Assembly (NCBI GenBank): GCA_963678485.1
Contig: OY782882.1
Location: forward strand, 2,914,001-2,978,000
Origin: CALGYY01 sp963678485
GTDB lineage: Bacteria; Bacteroidota; Bacteroidia; Bacteroidales; CAIWKO01
Reading direction: 5' to 3'
Length of the DNA: 64,000 nucleotides
Shown: one piece after another, positions 26,275-34,455 of the stretch
Layout of the letters: the number at the start of each line of letters is the position of its first letter
Numbering within the stretch: the first letter of the stretch is position 1
Translations under genes and position numbers: made by a program
Notes under the pieces: generated by a model
What the model saw: only the letters and a program-made list of their open reading frames with translations
Databases searched by the model: none
Told to the model about the DNA's origin: nothing

Positions 26275-26306
26275 TTTGGAATCTTTCTAAATTATGTATA
26301 CCTTTG
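26275..26306 (+). promoter_or_regulatory. Bacteroidota-type promoter of the flavodoxin-fold oxidoreductase
   Basis: TTTG at 26275-26278 and TACCTTTG at 26299-26306, 20 bases apart. The start codon is 33 bases downstream of the -7 box. Confidence 0.72.
26276..26290. promoter_or_regulatory. Fur/PerR-like inverted repeat in the oxidoreductase promoter
   Basis: TTGGAATCTTTCTAA lies inside the -33/-7 spacer, the classical place for a repressor site. It differs by one base from the copy at 9028-9042 before the exported peroxiredoxin; the shared block extends to 16 bases (GAATCTTTCTAAATTA). Confidence 0.45.
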
Positions 26307-26339
26307 CCAAAAAATCACTAAAATCAATCACTGAAAGTT

Positions 26340-26918
26340 ATGAAAGCACTTATTGTATATGCAAATCCTAACCCCGAGAGTTTAAGCGGAAGAGTAAAAG
26401 ATGTTGTTAAGGAAACTCTTATTAATAAAGGTCATGAAGTAAATGTTCGTGATTTGTATGATCTTGGTTTTAATCCGGTACTTACTGCAGCAGATCAGGC
26501 GGCCAATATGAATGGGGCCTTGCCTAAGGATATTACAACTGAGCAGGAGTTTATTAATCAGGCAGATATTATTTATTTTGTTTATCCAATTTGGTGGACT
26601 GGCGCTCCTGCAATAATGAAAGGCTATTTCGATCGCGTTCTATTGTATGGGTATGCCTATAAATATGGCCCCACGGGAATAGAAAAACTAATGAATGGTA
26701 AGCCCGTCGTTATTTTAAATAATCATGGCAATCCAAAATCGGTGTATGAGACCGGAATGTATGATGCATTAAAACTCACCTCCGATATTGGCGTTATGGA
26801 TTTTTGTGGTTTCGACCTTAAGGCTCATTTATTCTTCCCATCAGCGAAATCGGCGGCAGAAGAGGAAAAGCAATCGTATCTTGAAAAAGTAAAATCGCTT
26901 TGCGAAAGTTTAATCTAA
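26340..26918 (+). CDS. NAD(P)H oxidoreductase, flavodoxin-like fold (NQO1/KefF-type)
   Basis: The 192-residue cytoplasmic flavoprotein starts with the FMN/FAD-binding strand-loop KALIVYANPNPESLSGR. It continues with VRDLYDLGFNPVL and the core IIYFVYPIWWTGAPAIMKGYFDRVL, all typical of the NQO1/KefF/MdaB family that reduces quinones or similar electrophiles. It carries no signal peptide. The strong promoter and Fur/PerR-like box suggest stress-responsive expression. The SDR gene 54 bases downstream on the same strand may be cotranscribed. The substrate is unknown. Confidence 0.9.
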   Translation: MKALIVYANPNPESLSGRVKDVVKETLINKGHEVNVRDLYDLGFNPVLTAADQAANMNGALPKDITTEQEFINQADIIYFVYPIWWTGAPAIMKGYFDRVLLYGYAYKYGPTGIEKLMNGKPVVILNNHGNPKSVYETGMYDALKLTSDIGVMDFCGFDLKAHLFFPSAKSAAEEEKQSYLEKVKSLCESLI

Positions 26919-26972
26919 CTTTATGATTAACGATGAAGGGGGAGTTACTCCTCCTTCATAATAATATACGGC

Positions 26973-27821
26973 ATGAAAGGAAAAACTGTATTGATTACAG
27001 GAGCTACATCCGGCATTGGTTATGAGACTGCTCTTGCTTTAGCAAAAATGCAAGCTAAAGTGGTTTTTACCACACGAGATTTAAGCAAGGGGCAAGCAGT
27101 ACAGGAAAAGCTTCGTGACTTAAGTGGAAACAAAGAGATTTTTGCGATGCAATGTCGCCTCGATGATTTTTCATCGATAACGCGTTTTGCACAGGAGTTT
27201 TTATCTCAATATGCAGTATTACACGTGCTGATTAATAATGCCGGGGTTTGGGAAACCCAACGTCGGGAATCAGTGGATGGGATTGAATTAACCTTCGCGG
27301 TGAATCATCTGGCGCCATTCCTGCTTACTCAATGGTTACTGCCATTGCTGCGGTCTTCAACTCCCTCGCGAATAATTACCGTTTCTTCACAGGCGCATAA
27401 AGGGACAAGGCTACAATTTGATGATTTGGAATTTAACAACGATTTTCCTTTTATGAAAGCCTATAGCCAGTCAAAACTGGCAAATATTTATTTTACCCGA
27501 TATTTAGCAAAAGTACTTGAAGGTTCCGGTGTGACTGCAAACTGCTTGCATCCGGGCGTGGTAAACACCGCTATCTTTAATAATATGAATGGGCTTTTAA
27601 AACTGCCATTTAAGGCCTTTATGATTAGCCCGCAAAAGGGCGCTGAAACATCCATTTTTCTTGCCTCATCTCCCGATGTTAAGGAGTTAAGTGGATTGTA
27701 TTTTTCGAAGAAAAAAGTTACTGAGGTCTCAAAAGAAGCTCAGCAAGTTGATACCGCAAAACGATTGTGGGGAATCAGTAAAACCTACACAACAGACTTT
27801 TTACCCGATTACGCCGTATAG
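26973..27821 (+). CDS. Short-chain dehydrogenase/reductase (retinol dehydrogenase-like)
   Basis: The 282-residue protein has the classical SDR signature. The nucleotide-binding TGATSGIG is at about 8-15, the structural INNAG at about 88-92, the catalytic Ser in VSSQAHKG, and the Y-x3-K pair in YSQSK. The C-terminal AFMISPQKGAETSIFLASSP is typical of the retinol dehydrogenase/WWOX-like branch. NADP preference is likely from the TTRDLSKG after the second strand. The substrate cannot be told. It follows the flavodoxin-fold oxidoreductase by 54 bases, so a joint redox role is possible. Confidence 0.92.
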   Translation: MKGKTVLITGATSGIGYETALALAKMQAKVVFTTRDLSKGQAVQEKLRDLSGNKEIFAMQCRLDDFSSITRFAQEFLSQYAVLHVLINNAGVWETQRRESVDGIELTFAVNHLAPFLLTQWLLPLLRSSTPSRIITVSSQAHKGTRLQFDDLEFNNDFPFMKAYSQSKLANIYFTRYLAKVLEGSGVTANCLHPGVVNTAIFNNMNGLLKLPFKAFMISPQKGAETSIFLASSPDVKELSGLYFSKKKVTEVSKEAQQVDTAKRLWGISKTYTTDFLPDYAV

Positions 27822-28096
27822 TGCCTGATCAGAATTCTTTTACAGACTATATTAATTTTGAACTGCAGACACAGTTTCAAAAAAGAAGTTGGTGAAAACC
27901 GACTCCCTTTCTTAAACCTTTTTTAATTTCTTTCGTTAAAACCATTTTAAGTATTGGTTATACCTAAATAATGTAGACAGGCAACCAAAATATATTATGG
28001 TGCGTCAATGACAGGCAACAAATTTTATGTTCATAGATATAGTTGTACCATCGCTTTCTGTATATTTGCGAAACTAAAGGAACTGAAAATTACTAA

Positions 28097-28642
28097 ATGA
28101 GACAGAATCTACGCAGTAGCATATTGATATTATGTTGTTTAGCGACGTTTCTTTGCACGGTGAATGTCTCTGCGCAGCAACCAACGCAGCATCAGAAAGA
28201 CAGTTTGTTAAATAATTGGCAGGACATTCCTGGTACGAATATTAAAATTATCCCACCTGCTTATTTCAAACCTTTTATAAAAGATGGCAAATATGGGTTC
28301 ATGCACGAAGGTGCTGGAGCTTCTGTTGCCGTTACCGAAGTTAAAGGAACACCTTATGTAATGGTGGTACAGACACTTACTAAGGAGTATATCGAAAAAC
28401 AAGGAATGAAGTATATTGCCCGTGAAGACGTCAAAACAAAAAGCGGCAAAGAGGGCGTTATCATTTCTGTGGGATTCAATGTGAAAAGTACAGATGGTAA
28501 GAAAGATGTTCCTTATGAGCGTCTTATGTTGTTTACCGGCGATTATGCCCGCACCGTTTGGGTTCAGGGTAATTATCCGGTAGTGGCAAAAAATGTTTTA
28601 TATCTGGTAATTAGAGAAAGTTTGTTATCGGTGCAATTTTAA
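28097..28642 (+). CDS. Small exported protein, partner gene of module B (copy 1)
   Basis: In this 181-residue protein, residues 1-26 form a signal peptide (...CTVNVSAQ). The mature part has IPGTNIKIIPPAYFKPF, GAGASVAVTEVKGTP, VKTKSGKEG, PYERLMLFTGDYARTVWVQGNYP and a closing LLSVQF. The gene at 56948-57469 shows the same landmarks in order (PGTxIK, GAxxS, E-KGT, VKTKxG, FER, AxxVWVxxxYP, final LLTIEF). Both copies precede a 930-940 residue type-B surface protein. A -7 element TATATTTG lies at 28061-28068. I recognise no named family; the function is unknown. Confidence 0.86.
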   Translation: MRQNLRSSILILCCLATFLCTVNVSAQQPTQHQKDSLLNNWQDIPGTNIKIIPPAYFKPFIKDGKYGFMHEGAGASVAVTEVKGTPYVMVVQTLTKEYIEKQGMKYIAREDVKTKSGKEGVIISVGFNVKSTDGKKDVPYERLMLFTGDYARTVWVQGNYPVVAKNVLYLVIRESLLSVQF

Positions 28643-28679
28643 TTAGAAATAATAATATATTTGTGACGTGCTACGACCA

Positions 28680-31496
28680 ATGAAAAAGCTATTTGTGTTA
28701 TTTGCTCTCATTTTCCTGTTGGGAAGTGCTGAGCGGTCGTATGCTCAAACCCACACCATTACACATAATGTTACCTGGGAGACAGAGAACCAGAACATGT
28801 GGGGACCCAATGGCACTCCGTTTACAATCGACACAAACATTACTCTTTTTTGGTTCGATTACGACACAACGATTTCTATCAATTTTATTCAAAGCATATT
28901 TGGCGGTCAGTTTGGTGCCGCATTAAACATTGACAGCTGGCTTGACATTGGTGCTGTATTTAGCATTCATGGTTTCACTACAGGATCGGTTGATGCAACT
29001 TATCCTGTTACCATTGATTTAACCTTCCCCGATAACTACACTTTCAATCCGGGATCAAATGTTACAATAAACAGCGATTATGAAGTCTTGCCCGGATGGG
29101 ATTTAACCTCGCACTTTCCTACTGCGGGGGTGATGCAGCTCGACCTGTTCTTTGGTTTCGGGCTGGATGTGGATGCTACTATTTGTCTCTGGAATTGTTG
29201 GACATTCAATCCGATAAATATACAGGTTCCAACAGATTCTATCAATATCTTTTATCTTAACTCTCAGACAGGACAAGTAGCCTATCCTTGCTGGGATGGG
29301 TGGTTCTTCTCTATTTGTCACGATACCATCTTGCCCATTATTATCCCCGATTTCTGGGGCATAGGACTGACGGCTTCAATTGATATACCCTATATTGTTA
29401 CCCACGATTGGCTGGGGACGGATGACTGTGTCTACGCCAGTGGTAATAACCCCTGGCTCAATGTGAATTTGGATGTAATACAATTCCTTAGTGCAATCGC
29501 TTCATTAATTCCGCCACCGGCCGGACCCATTATATCGAACTTCCTTGGTCTGTTGAGTGGGAATATCGACATAGGGGCGGGTATATCCATCGATTATGTC
29601 TTGCTTGCCTTGAATTTTGGCTTCACCAGTTATATGGTGCAAGACCTGACGCTCTGTCCCACCATTTGGACCACCTTCGACTTTCCCACTAATGTCGATT
29701 ATACAGAGACGGATCCGGCTAATGGGAATGCCCTGGTTAACCAGGGCAACTCAGACGTGATCACCATACAAACGGGAAATGACTTGCATTTCGATTACCC
29801 TTGTACTGGCTATCCCGTGTGGGATATGGGCATATCGCATTTTATGACCAATGATTTTACCAATCATCTTTGGGATTCAATGGCGTTTTACTTTAACGTT
29901 ACCGCTTTTGAATTTTGGATTAATATTCCGTCATTCCCTGTTCTTCCCGACCTCTGTATTCCTGAATATTGCGTTACCGTTCCTGCACCTTGTCAGGATA
30001 AAAGTCTGGGTGATACTTGCTGGCAAACCATCTGCAGCCCTGAAATCTGTACCCCTGCTGTGGTTCTGAATCCTGCCGACTGGCAGATTCATATCGGACC
30101 TTTGTACGCGCATACCTTCCCTATAGGTTATATCCCAATTACCTGGTTTGAAGAAACATGGCAGATGGGAGGCTGGACACCTAATAATACGGGTATTTTC
30201 GATACTATTATGCCACCGCATACAATCATTCCCAATCCTGAACTTACACTTGATCTGGCGCAGACGATTCCTATTATCTGTTATGGTGATAGTACAGGGC
30301 AATTGACAGCAACTGTTCAAAATGGTACTCCTCCTTATACATATGTTTGGTCAACAGGTGATACTATCACTACGGCAACAACCACAAGTACATTAAGTAA
30401 CCTCGGTGCCGGATTTTATGGTGTCACCGTTACCGATGCTAATGGATGTATGCTATGGGATACAATGAGTATCACTAATGTGGATCCTCCATTGTTTATA
30501 TCACTTGAGCCAACCATGGTGACCTGTATTGGAGGCAGCGATGGAAAAATTATTGCTCATGTTACCGGAGGTTCCCAACCATATAATTTTGTGTGGTCAC
30601 CCATTGGTGGAAACGATTCCATTGCTTCTGGATTGCCTGCCGGCACTTATTGGGTGTTGGTGACCGATATTTACGGATGTCAGATTAGTGATACCGTAAC
30701 ACTTACTGAACTCTTCCCCTTACCGCCAATTAATTTTATCAGCGATATTGATGAAGGCTGTCAGCCACTAAGTGTTCAATTCTACGAAACCAGTCAGGAC
30801 GAAGGACAGACCTATTATTGGGATTTCCATGACGGTGGAACCTCAATAGACAAGAATCCTTACCACACCTTTATTGAAGATGGGTATTACGATATTACTT
30901 TGTATGTGACTAGTGTTCACGGTTGTTTGGATTCGATGACCATCGACAGTATGATTTGGGTACATCCTAAACCTGTTGCTTCATTTGATCCTAATCCTGA
31001 TGAAATAGATATTCTGGATGCCGGTGTGTATTTTATGAATACTTCCGATAATCTGAATTACAGTTATTGGACCTTCGGCGACGGCAATACCAGTGATGAA
31101 ACTAGTCCATTCCATAATTATATGGACACTGGTAATTATCATGTAGTTCTTGTCGTCATTTCTGAATATGGGTGCCGTGATACTGCAGATAAATATCTAT
31201 TGGTAAAGGAGGCATTCACCTTCTATGCGCCTAATGCGTTTACTCCGGATCATAATGGTATTAATGAAGTCTTTCTGGTGAAAGGGATAGGAATCGATAA
31301 CAGTACATTTGTCATGCGCATTTTCGACCGTTGGGGAAAACAACTCTTTACTTCTTATGATCTTGAAGAAGGATGGGATGGCTCAGTTAACGGCGAAAAG
31401 ATTCGGGAAACCGGAGTCTACACCTATATCGTTACATTTAAGGACGTGTTCCGCAGAAAGCACAAATATGTAGGCACCTTCCTGCTATTGCGATAA
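28680..31496 (+). CDS. T9SS type-B cargo with novel N-terminal domain, SprB-like and PKD repeats (module B, copy 1)
   Basis: I use the ATG at 28680 (MKKLFVLFALIFLLGS...YAQ); an upstream GTG is less likely. The 938 residues comprise a signal peptide (1-23) and an approximately 480-residue N-terminal region I cannot assign (THTITHNVTWETENQNMWGPNG, QSIFGGQFGAALNIDSWL, FGFGLDVDATICLW). Two SprB-type repeats follow (about 525-680, GTPPYTYVWSTGD...GFYGVTVTDANGC), then two PKD domains (about 690-840, YYWDFHDGGTS, YWTFGDGNTS) and a type-B sorting domain (about 850-938, APNAFTPDHNGINEVF...RIFDRWGKQLFTS). It follows its small partner by 37 bases. SprB in Flavobacterium is a motility adhesin, but sharing repeats does not prove that role here. 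Confidence 0.9.
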   Translation: MKKLFVLFALIFLLGSAERSYAQTHTITHNVTWETENQNMWGPNGTPFTIDTNITLFWFDYDTTISINFIQSIFGGQFGAALNIDSWLDIGAVFSIHGFTTGSVDATYPVTIDLTFPDNYTFNPGSNVTINSDYEVLPGWDLTSHFPTAGVMQLDLFFGFGLDVDATICLWNCWTFNPINIQVPTDSINIFYLNSQTGQVAYPCWDGWFFSICHDTILPIIIPDFWGIGLTASIDIPYIVTHDWLGTDDCVYASGNNPWLNVNLDVIQFLSAIASLIPPPAGPIISNFLGLLSGNIDIGAGISIDYVLLALNFGFTSYMVQDLTLCPTIWTTFDFPTNVDYTETDPANGNALVNQGNSDVITIQTGNDLHFDYPCTGYPVWDMGISHFMTNDFTNHLWDSMAFYFNVTAFEFWINIPSFPVLPDLCIPEYCVTVPAPCQDKSLGDTCWQTICSPEICTPAVVLNPADWQIHIGPLYAHTFPIGYIPITWFEETWQMGGWTPNNTGIFDTIMPPHTIIPNPELTLDLAQTIPIICYGDSTGQLTATVQNGTPPYTYVWSTGDTITTATTTSTLSNLGAGFYGVTVTDANGCMLWDTMSITNVDPPLFISLEPTMVTCIGGSDGKIIAHVTGGSQPYNFVWSPIGGNDSIASGLPAGTYWVLVTDIYGCQISDTVTLTELFPLPPINFISDIDEGCQPLSVQFYETSQDEGQTYYWDFHDGGTSIDKNPYHTFIEDGYYDITLYVTSVHGCLDSMTIDSMIWVHPKPVASFDPNPDEIDILDAGVYFMNTSDNLNYSYWTFGDGNTSDETSPFHNYMDTGNYHVVLVVISEYGCRDTADKYLLVKEAFTFYAPNAFTPDHNGINEVFLVKGIGIDNSTFVMRIFDRWGKQLFTSYDLEEGWDGSVNGEKIRETGVYTYIVTFKDVFRRKHKYVGTFLLLR

Positions 31497-31506
31497 ACTC
31501 ATTGTT

Positions 31507-31534
31507 AAGCCCCGATTTTCGGGGCTTTTTTTTC
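31507..31534 (+). terminator. Rho-independent terminator after module B copy 1
   Basis: AAGCCCCGA, a TTT loop, TCGGGGCTT, then a run of T. It lies 11 bases after the stop. Confidence 0.93.
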
Positions 31535-31604
31535 ACGCAAATATTTGCTTTTCGTTAATATTACATAAGATTTTTTACTTTTATATTTTCCAAAATTCAC
31601 GTTC

Positions 31605-33695
31605 ATGAAGCGAATCATTGTCCTTCTAATGCTGCTTTCTTCACCAACCATTATCTATAGTCAGAATCTTATCGTGAACCCGGGCTTTGAATCATTATTG
31701 AGCTCATGGATCTATTTTGGTTCTGAGCCACTTGTTAGTACTGTTGTTGCTGAAAACGCTGCAGCTCACTCGGGAAGCTATGGATGTCGCGTTGCCTCTC
31801 GTGGTACGGGGGCCGCAAATACTGCCATTGCCCAAATTGTTCCGCTGCAGGCCGGGCATAAATATCTGATGGAATATTGGGTCAAGTCAGATAGTGTGGG
31901 TCAGTATATGCTTCCGATTATTAAGTTTCGTAATGATACTAATCTCATCTTTGAATCATACATGCTGCCTGTTGGAATACAAGCAGATTGGATTAAAATG
32001 AGTAATCGTTTTACTGCACCGGATAGTACAGATAATTTTCTTTTTGGAATGATACTGCTGGGGCCGGGAAAGCTGTGGTTTGACGACTTCAGTCTGGTTG
32101 AACTCACCGATACTTTATATAGGGAATATTCCGTGGTGATAAATCAACAAACAACGGATTTTAAATCGTTGTTCTCGACCAATAATGGTCCTGGAAACCC
32201 ATCACATCCCAGCAATCATATTATGAAATTTCAGGAAATGGGACTTGATGATGTCAGGACTCATGATTATTCCATAGCTTTTGATTATCATGCAGTATTT
32301 CCTGATACTTCGCGAAATCCACTTGATTCAACCGCTTACCATTTTTTCACTACGGATAGTTGCATTGCAGATATTCTCAACGCGGGAGGGCATGTATATT
32401 ACCGCCTTGGCGAAAGTTACGATATCAGTCATACGTATAACGCTCCTCCCGCAAATGCTGAGAAGTTTGCTCAGGTTTGTCTGCAAATCATTAAGCATTA
32501 CAACGATGGATGGAACAATGGTTTTCATTATAACCTTAATCGCTTTGAAATCTGGAATGAGCCGGATATCCCTGATTTTTGGAGTGGTACCGTTCAGCAA
32601 TACATTAAGTTGTATCGGCTTACAAGCCGAAAAATAAAAATGTACGACCCCGGGATTCAAGTTGGCGGTCCGGCAATTTCCAATATCTTCAACAGCTCGT
32701 TTATGCATCCATTTCTTGATAGTGTGGTTAATGAAGGCCTTCCTCTTGATTTCTTTTCGTATCATTTATATTATTATCCAAATCCGTATTACTATCAGTC
32801 GGCTAATGAATATGCACGTGCCAGATTAAATGAGCACGGTCTTACTTCAACTGAATTGTACAATTCTGAATGGAATCCGTTTATGTTTAGCTTTACTCAT
32901 TTTAATGCATGGGGAATGGATGACGCGCTAAATGCGGCTACCACGGTCGGAGCCATGAAGTATTTGCAGAATTCTACCATTGATAAATTGTTCAGATATG
33001 CCACCGATAATTATTGGTTTGGTCTTGTTGACTGGAACGATCAATACCGCTATTCCGGATATACCTATCGGGCAATGCAGCAATTAATGCATAATCACCA
33101 ACAATTGATGAGCACAGGAAGCGATTCGCTGGGGAGTATAGTGATGGCTGGGCGCAGTCCTTTCGGTGATGAAATTCAGGTTCTTGTCGCCGACAATTCA
33201 TCATCCTCTCATGGTTATCGCCTAAATTTCGACGGATTGCAAACGATGGAAACATACTTCTATTCTTTGTTTCGTATTGATAGCTGTAACAAGTATTTCA
33301 TCACCTCCTCTGGAATAATAGATGCTGCTCACCCATACATAACGCAAAAAGTTGAAGCGCCCTTCTGCGATCATATTATTCTTTCGAAAGTGGTTGGAAT
33401 GCCAGGAAATTCGCATACTCCTGAGTGCCTTGTTCAGCCTAACCCATTTTTCTCTTCATTTGGAATTGATTTTTACCTGAGCGAAAATTCTGAAATTCAA
33501 CTTTGTATCTACGATTTATCGGGGAAACTCATCTACGCTGCAGCTCCGGTTTACTGTGTCAGTGGTCAAAATAAGATTGAGTGGTACGAAAGTTGCTTGG
33601 CCGACGGCCCTTTAAAAAATGGAATGTATTTGATAGAGTTAAAATCACCGGAACGAGTACTTTTCCGTCAGAAACTGTTAAAATTGAAAAATTGA
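31605..33695 (+). CDS. Secreted GH39-like glycoside hydrolase with T9SS type-A sorting domain
   Basis: The 696-residue protein has a signal peptide (1-20), then a carbohydrate-binding-like beta-sandwich (about 21-165, NLIVNPGFESLLSSW...KLWFDDFSLVEL). The clan GH-A barrel (about 175-590) has two likely catalytic glutamates: E319 in FEIWNEPD (acid/base) and E422 in LYNSEWNP (nucleophile). The spacing of 103 residues is compatible with GH39 (beta-xylosidase or iduronidase-like). The C-terminal 80 residues (VQPNPF...LCIYDLSGKLIY...LKNGMYLIELKS) are a type-A sorting domain. It would act at the cell surface on a plant- or animal-type polysaccharide. The exact substrate is unknown. Confidence 0.85.
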   Translation: MKRIIVLLMLLSSPTIIYSQNLIVNPGFESLLSSWIYFGSEPLVSTVVAENAAAHSGSYGCRVASRGTGAANTAIAQIVPLQAGHKYLMEYWVKSDSVGQYMLPIIKFRNDTNLIFESYMLPVGIQADWIKMSNRFTAPDSTDNFLFGMILLGPGKLWFDDFSLVELTDTLYREYSVVINQQTTDFKSLFSTNNGPGNPSHPSNHIMKFQEMGLDDVRTHDYSIAFDYHAVFPDTSRNPLDSTAYHFFTTDSCIADILNAGGHVYYRLGESYDISHTYNAPPANAEKFAQVCLQIIKHYNDGWNNGFHYNLNRFEIWNEPDIPDFWSGTVQQYIKLYRLTSRKIKMYDPGIQVGGPAISNIFNSSFMHPFLDSVVNEGLPLDFFSYHLYYYPNPYYYQSANEYARARLNEHGLTSTELYNSEWNPFMFSFTHFNAWGMDDALNAATTVGAMKYLQNSTIDKLFRYATDNYWFGLVDWNDQYRYSGYTYRAMQQLMHNHQQLMSTGSDSLGSIVMAGRSPFGDEIQVLVADNSSSSHGYRLNFDGLQTMETYFYSLFRIDSCNKYFITSSGIIDAAHPYITQKVEAPFCDHIILSKVVGMPGNSHTPECLVQPNPFFSSFGIDFYLSENSEIQLCIYDLSGKLIYAAAPVYCVSGQNKIEWYESCLADGPLKNGMYLIELKSPERVLFRQKLLKLKN

Positions 33696-33871
33696 CGCAA
33701 CTTTGGTGATTTATAAATTGCAAAAGGATTATTCGTATCATACATTAAATAAAGCGCTTATGCACAAGTCGATTTATTATTCAATCTTTTCGAAAAAGTA
33801 TGTGTAATAAAATTGTTAAAGGTGCATACAGTTTTTAAAAAAACATTATTATTGCAGCCGATTTTCGGATT

Positions 33872-34225
33872 ATGGAAAAGAAAAGAGTAATCATACACTA
33901 CAACAATCTGGCACCTGAGGTGCTGGAAGCGCTCCGGGAGAAATATCCTGATGGTCACATGCACCATGTATTCAAAGTAACCAAGCCGAACAACGATTTC
34001 TTTTACGCTGTTACCGTGGATACTGAGGATACGAGTTACCTCATAAAGGTGGATGTCAAAATTGACAATATCACCGAAGACAAGCTCGACGATGCAATCT
34101 TCTCGAACATCGAAAGTGTAAAACCCACCGGAAAGATGGGTGACGAAGATGAAGTTGCTGAAGACGACGACGACGAGAGTTCTTCAAAGAGCAAGTCAGA
34201 CGATAAAGACGACGATATCTTTTAA
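33872..34225 (+). CDS. Small protein with PepSY-like fold region and acidic tail
   Basis: A 117-residue protein without signal peptide. Residues 1-75 (LAPEVLEALREKYPDGHMHHVFKV...FYAVTVDTEDTSYLIKVDVKID) resemble the helix-strand-strand pattern of PepSY-like domains. Residues about 92-117 are almost only Asp, Glu, Ser and Lys. I do not recognise a named family. The acidic tail suggests interaction with a basic partner such as a nucleic-acid-binding protein, but this is speculation. It is monocistronic, and a bidirectional terminator follows at 34398. Confidence 0.8.
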   Translation: MEKKRVIIHYNNLAPEVLEALREKYPDGHMHHVFKVTKPNNDFFYAVTVDTEDTSYLIKVDVKIDNITEDKLDDAIFSNIESVKPTGKMGDEDEVAEDDDDESSSKSKSDDKDDDIF

Positions 34226-34397
34226 TCTGCCTCTGCACTTCGTCTGTCAATTTGTTCTTGTTGTGCCAAACAGTAGAATACTGTAGCATTCACGCCCGCC
34301 GGTATCAGGAATTTTATGCCTGTATAATAATGATTTTTCAGCTGCTTGATTAGCATACTCAAAACTTGGATTTTCTTGGGATTTTATTAATCATCAC

Positions 34398-34446
34398 ATA
34401 AAAAAAAGGATGAATCAGTTAATGCTGATTCATCCTTTTTTTTTAC
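34398..34446. terminator. Bidirectional rho-independent terminator
   Basis: GGATGAATCAG (34408-34418), a 6-base loop, CTGATTCATCC (34425-34435), flanked by A7 and T10 runs. It separates the convergent genes ending at 34225 and 34456. Confidence 0.93.
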
Positions 34447-34455
34447 AGAGATATT

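Larger units (their letters stand above)
26007..26339. other. Divergent promoter region
   Basis: About 330 AT-rich bases between the type-B cargo and the flavodoxin-fold gene. It holds a -7 element for each (26035-26042 minus; 26299-26306 plus) and the Fur/PerR-like box at 26276. Nothing else is seen. Confidence 0.6.
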
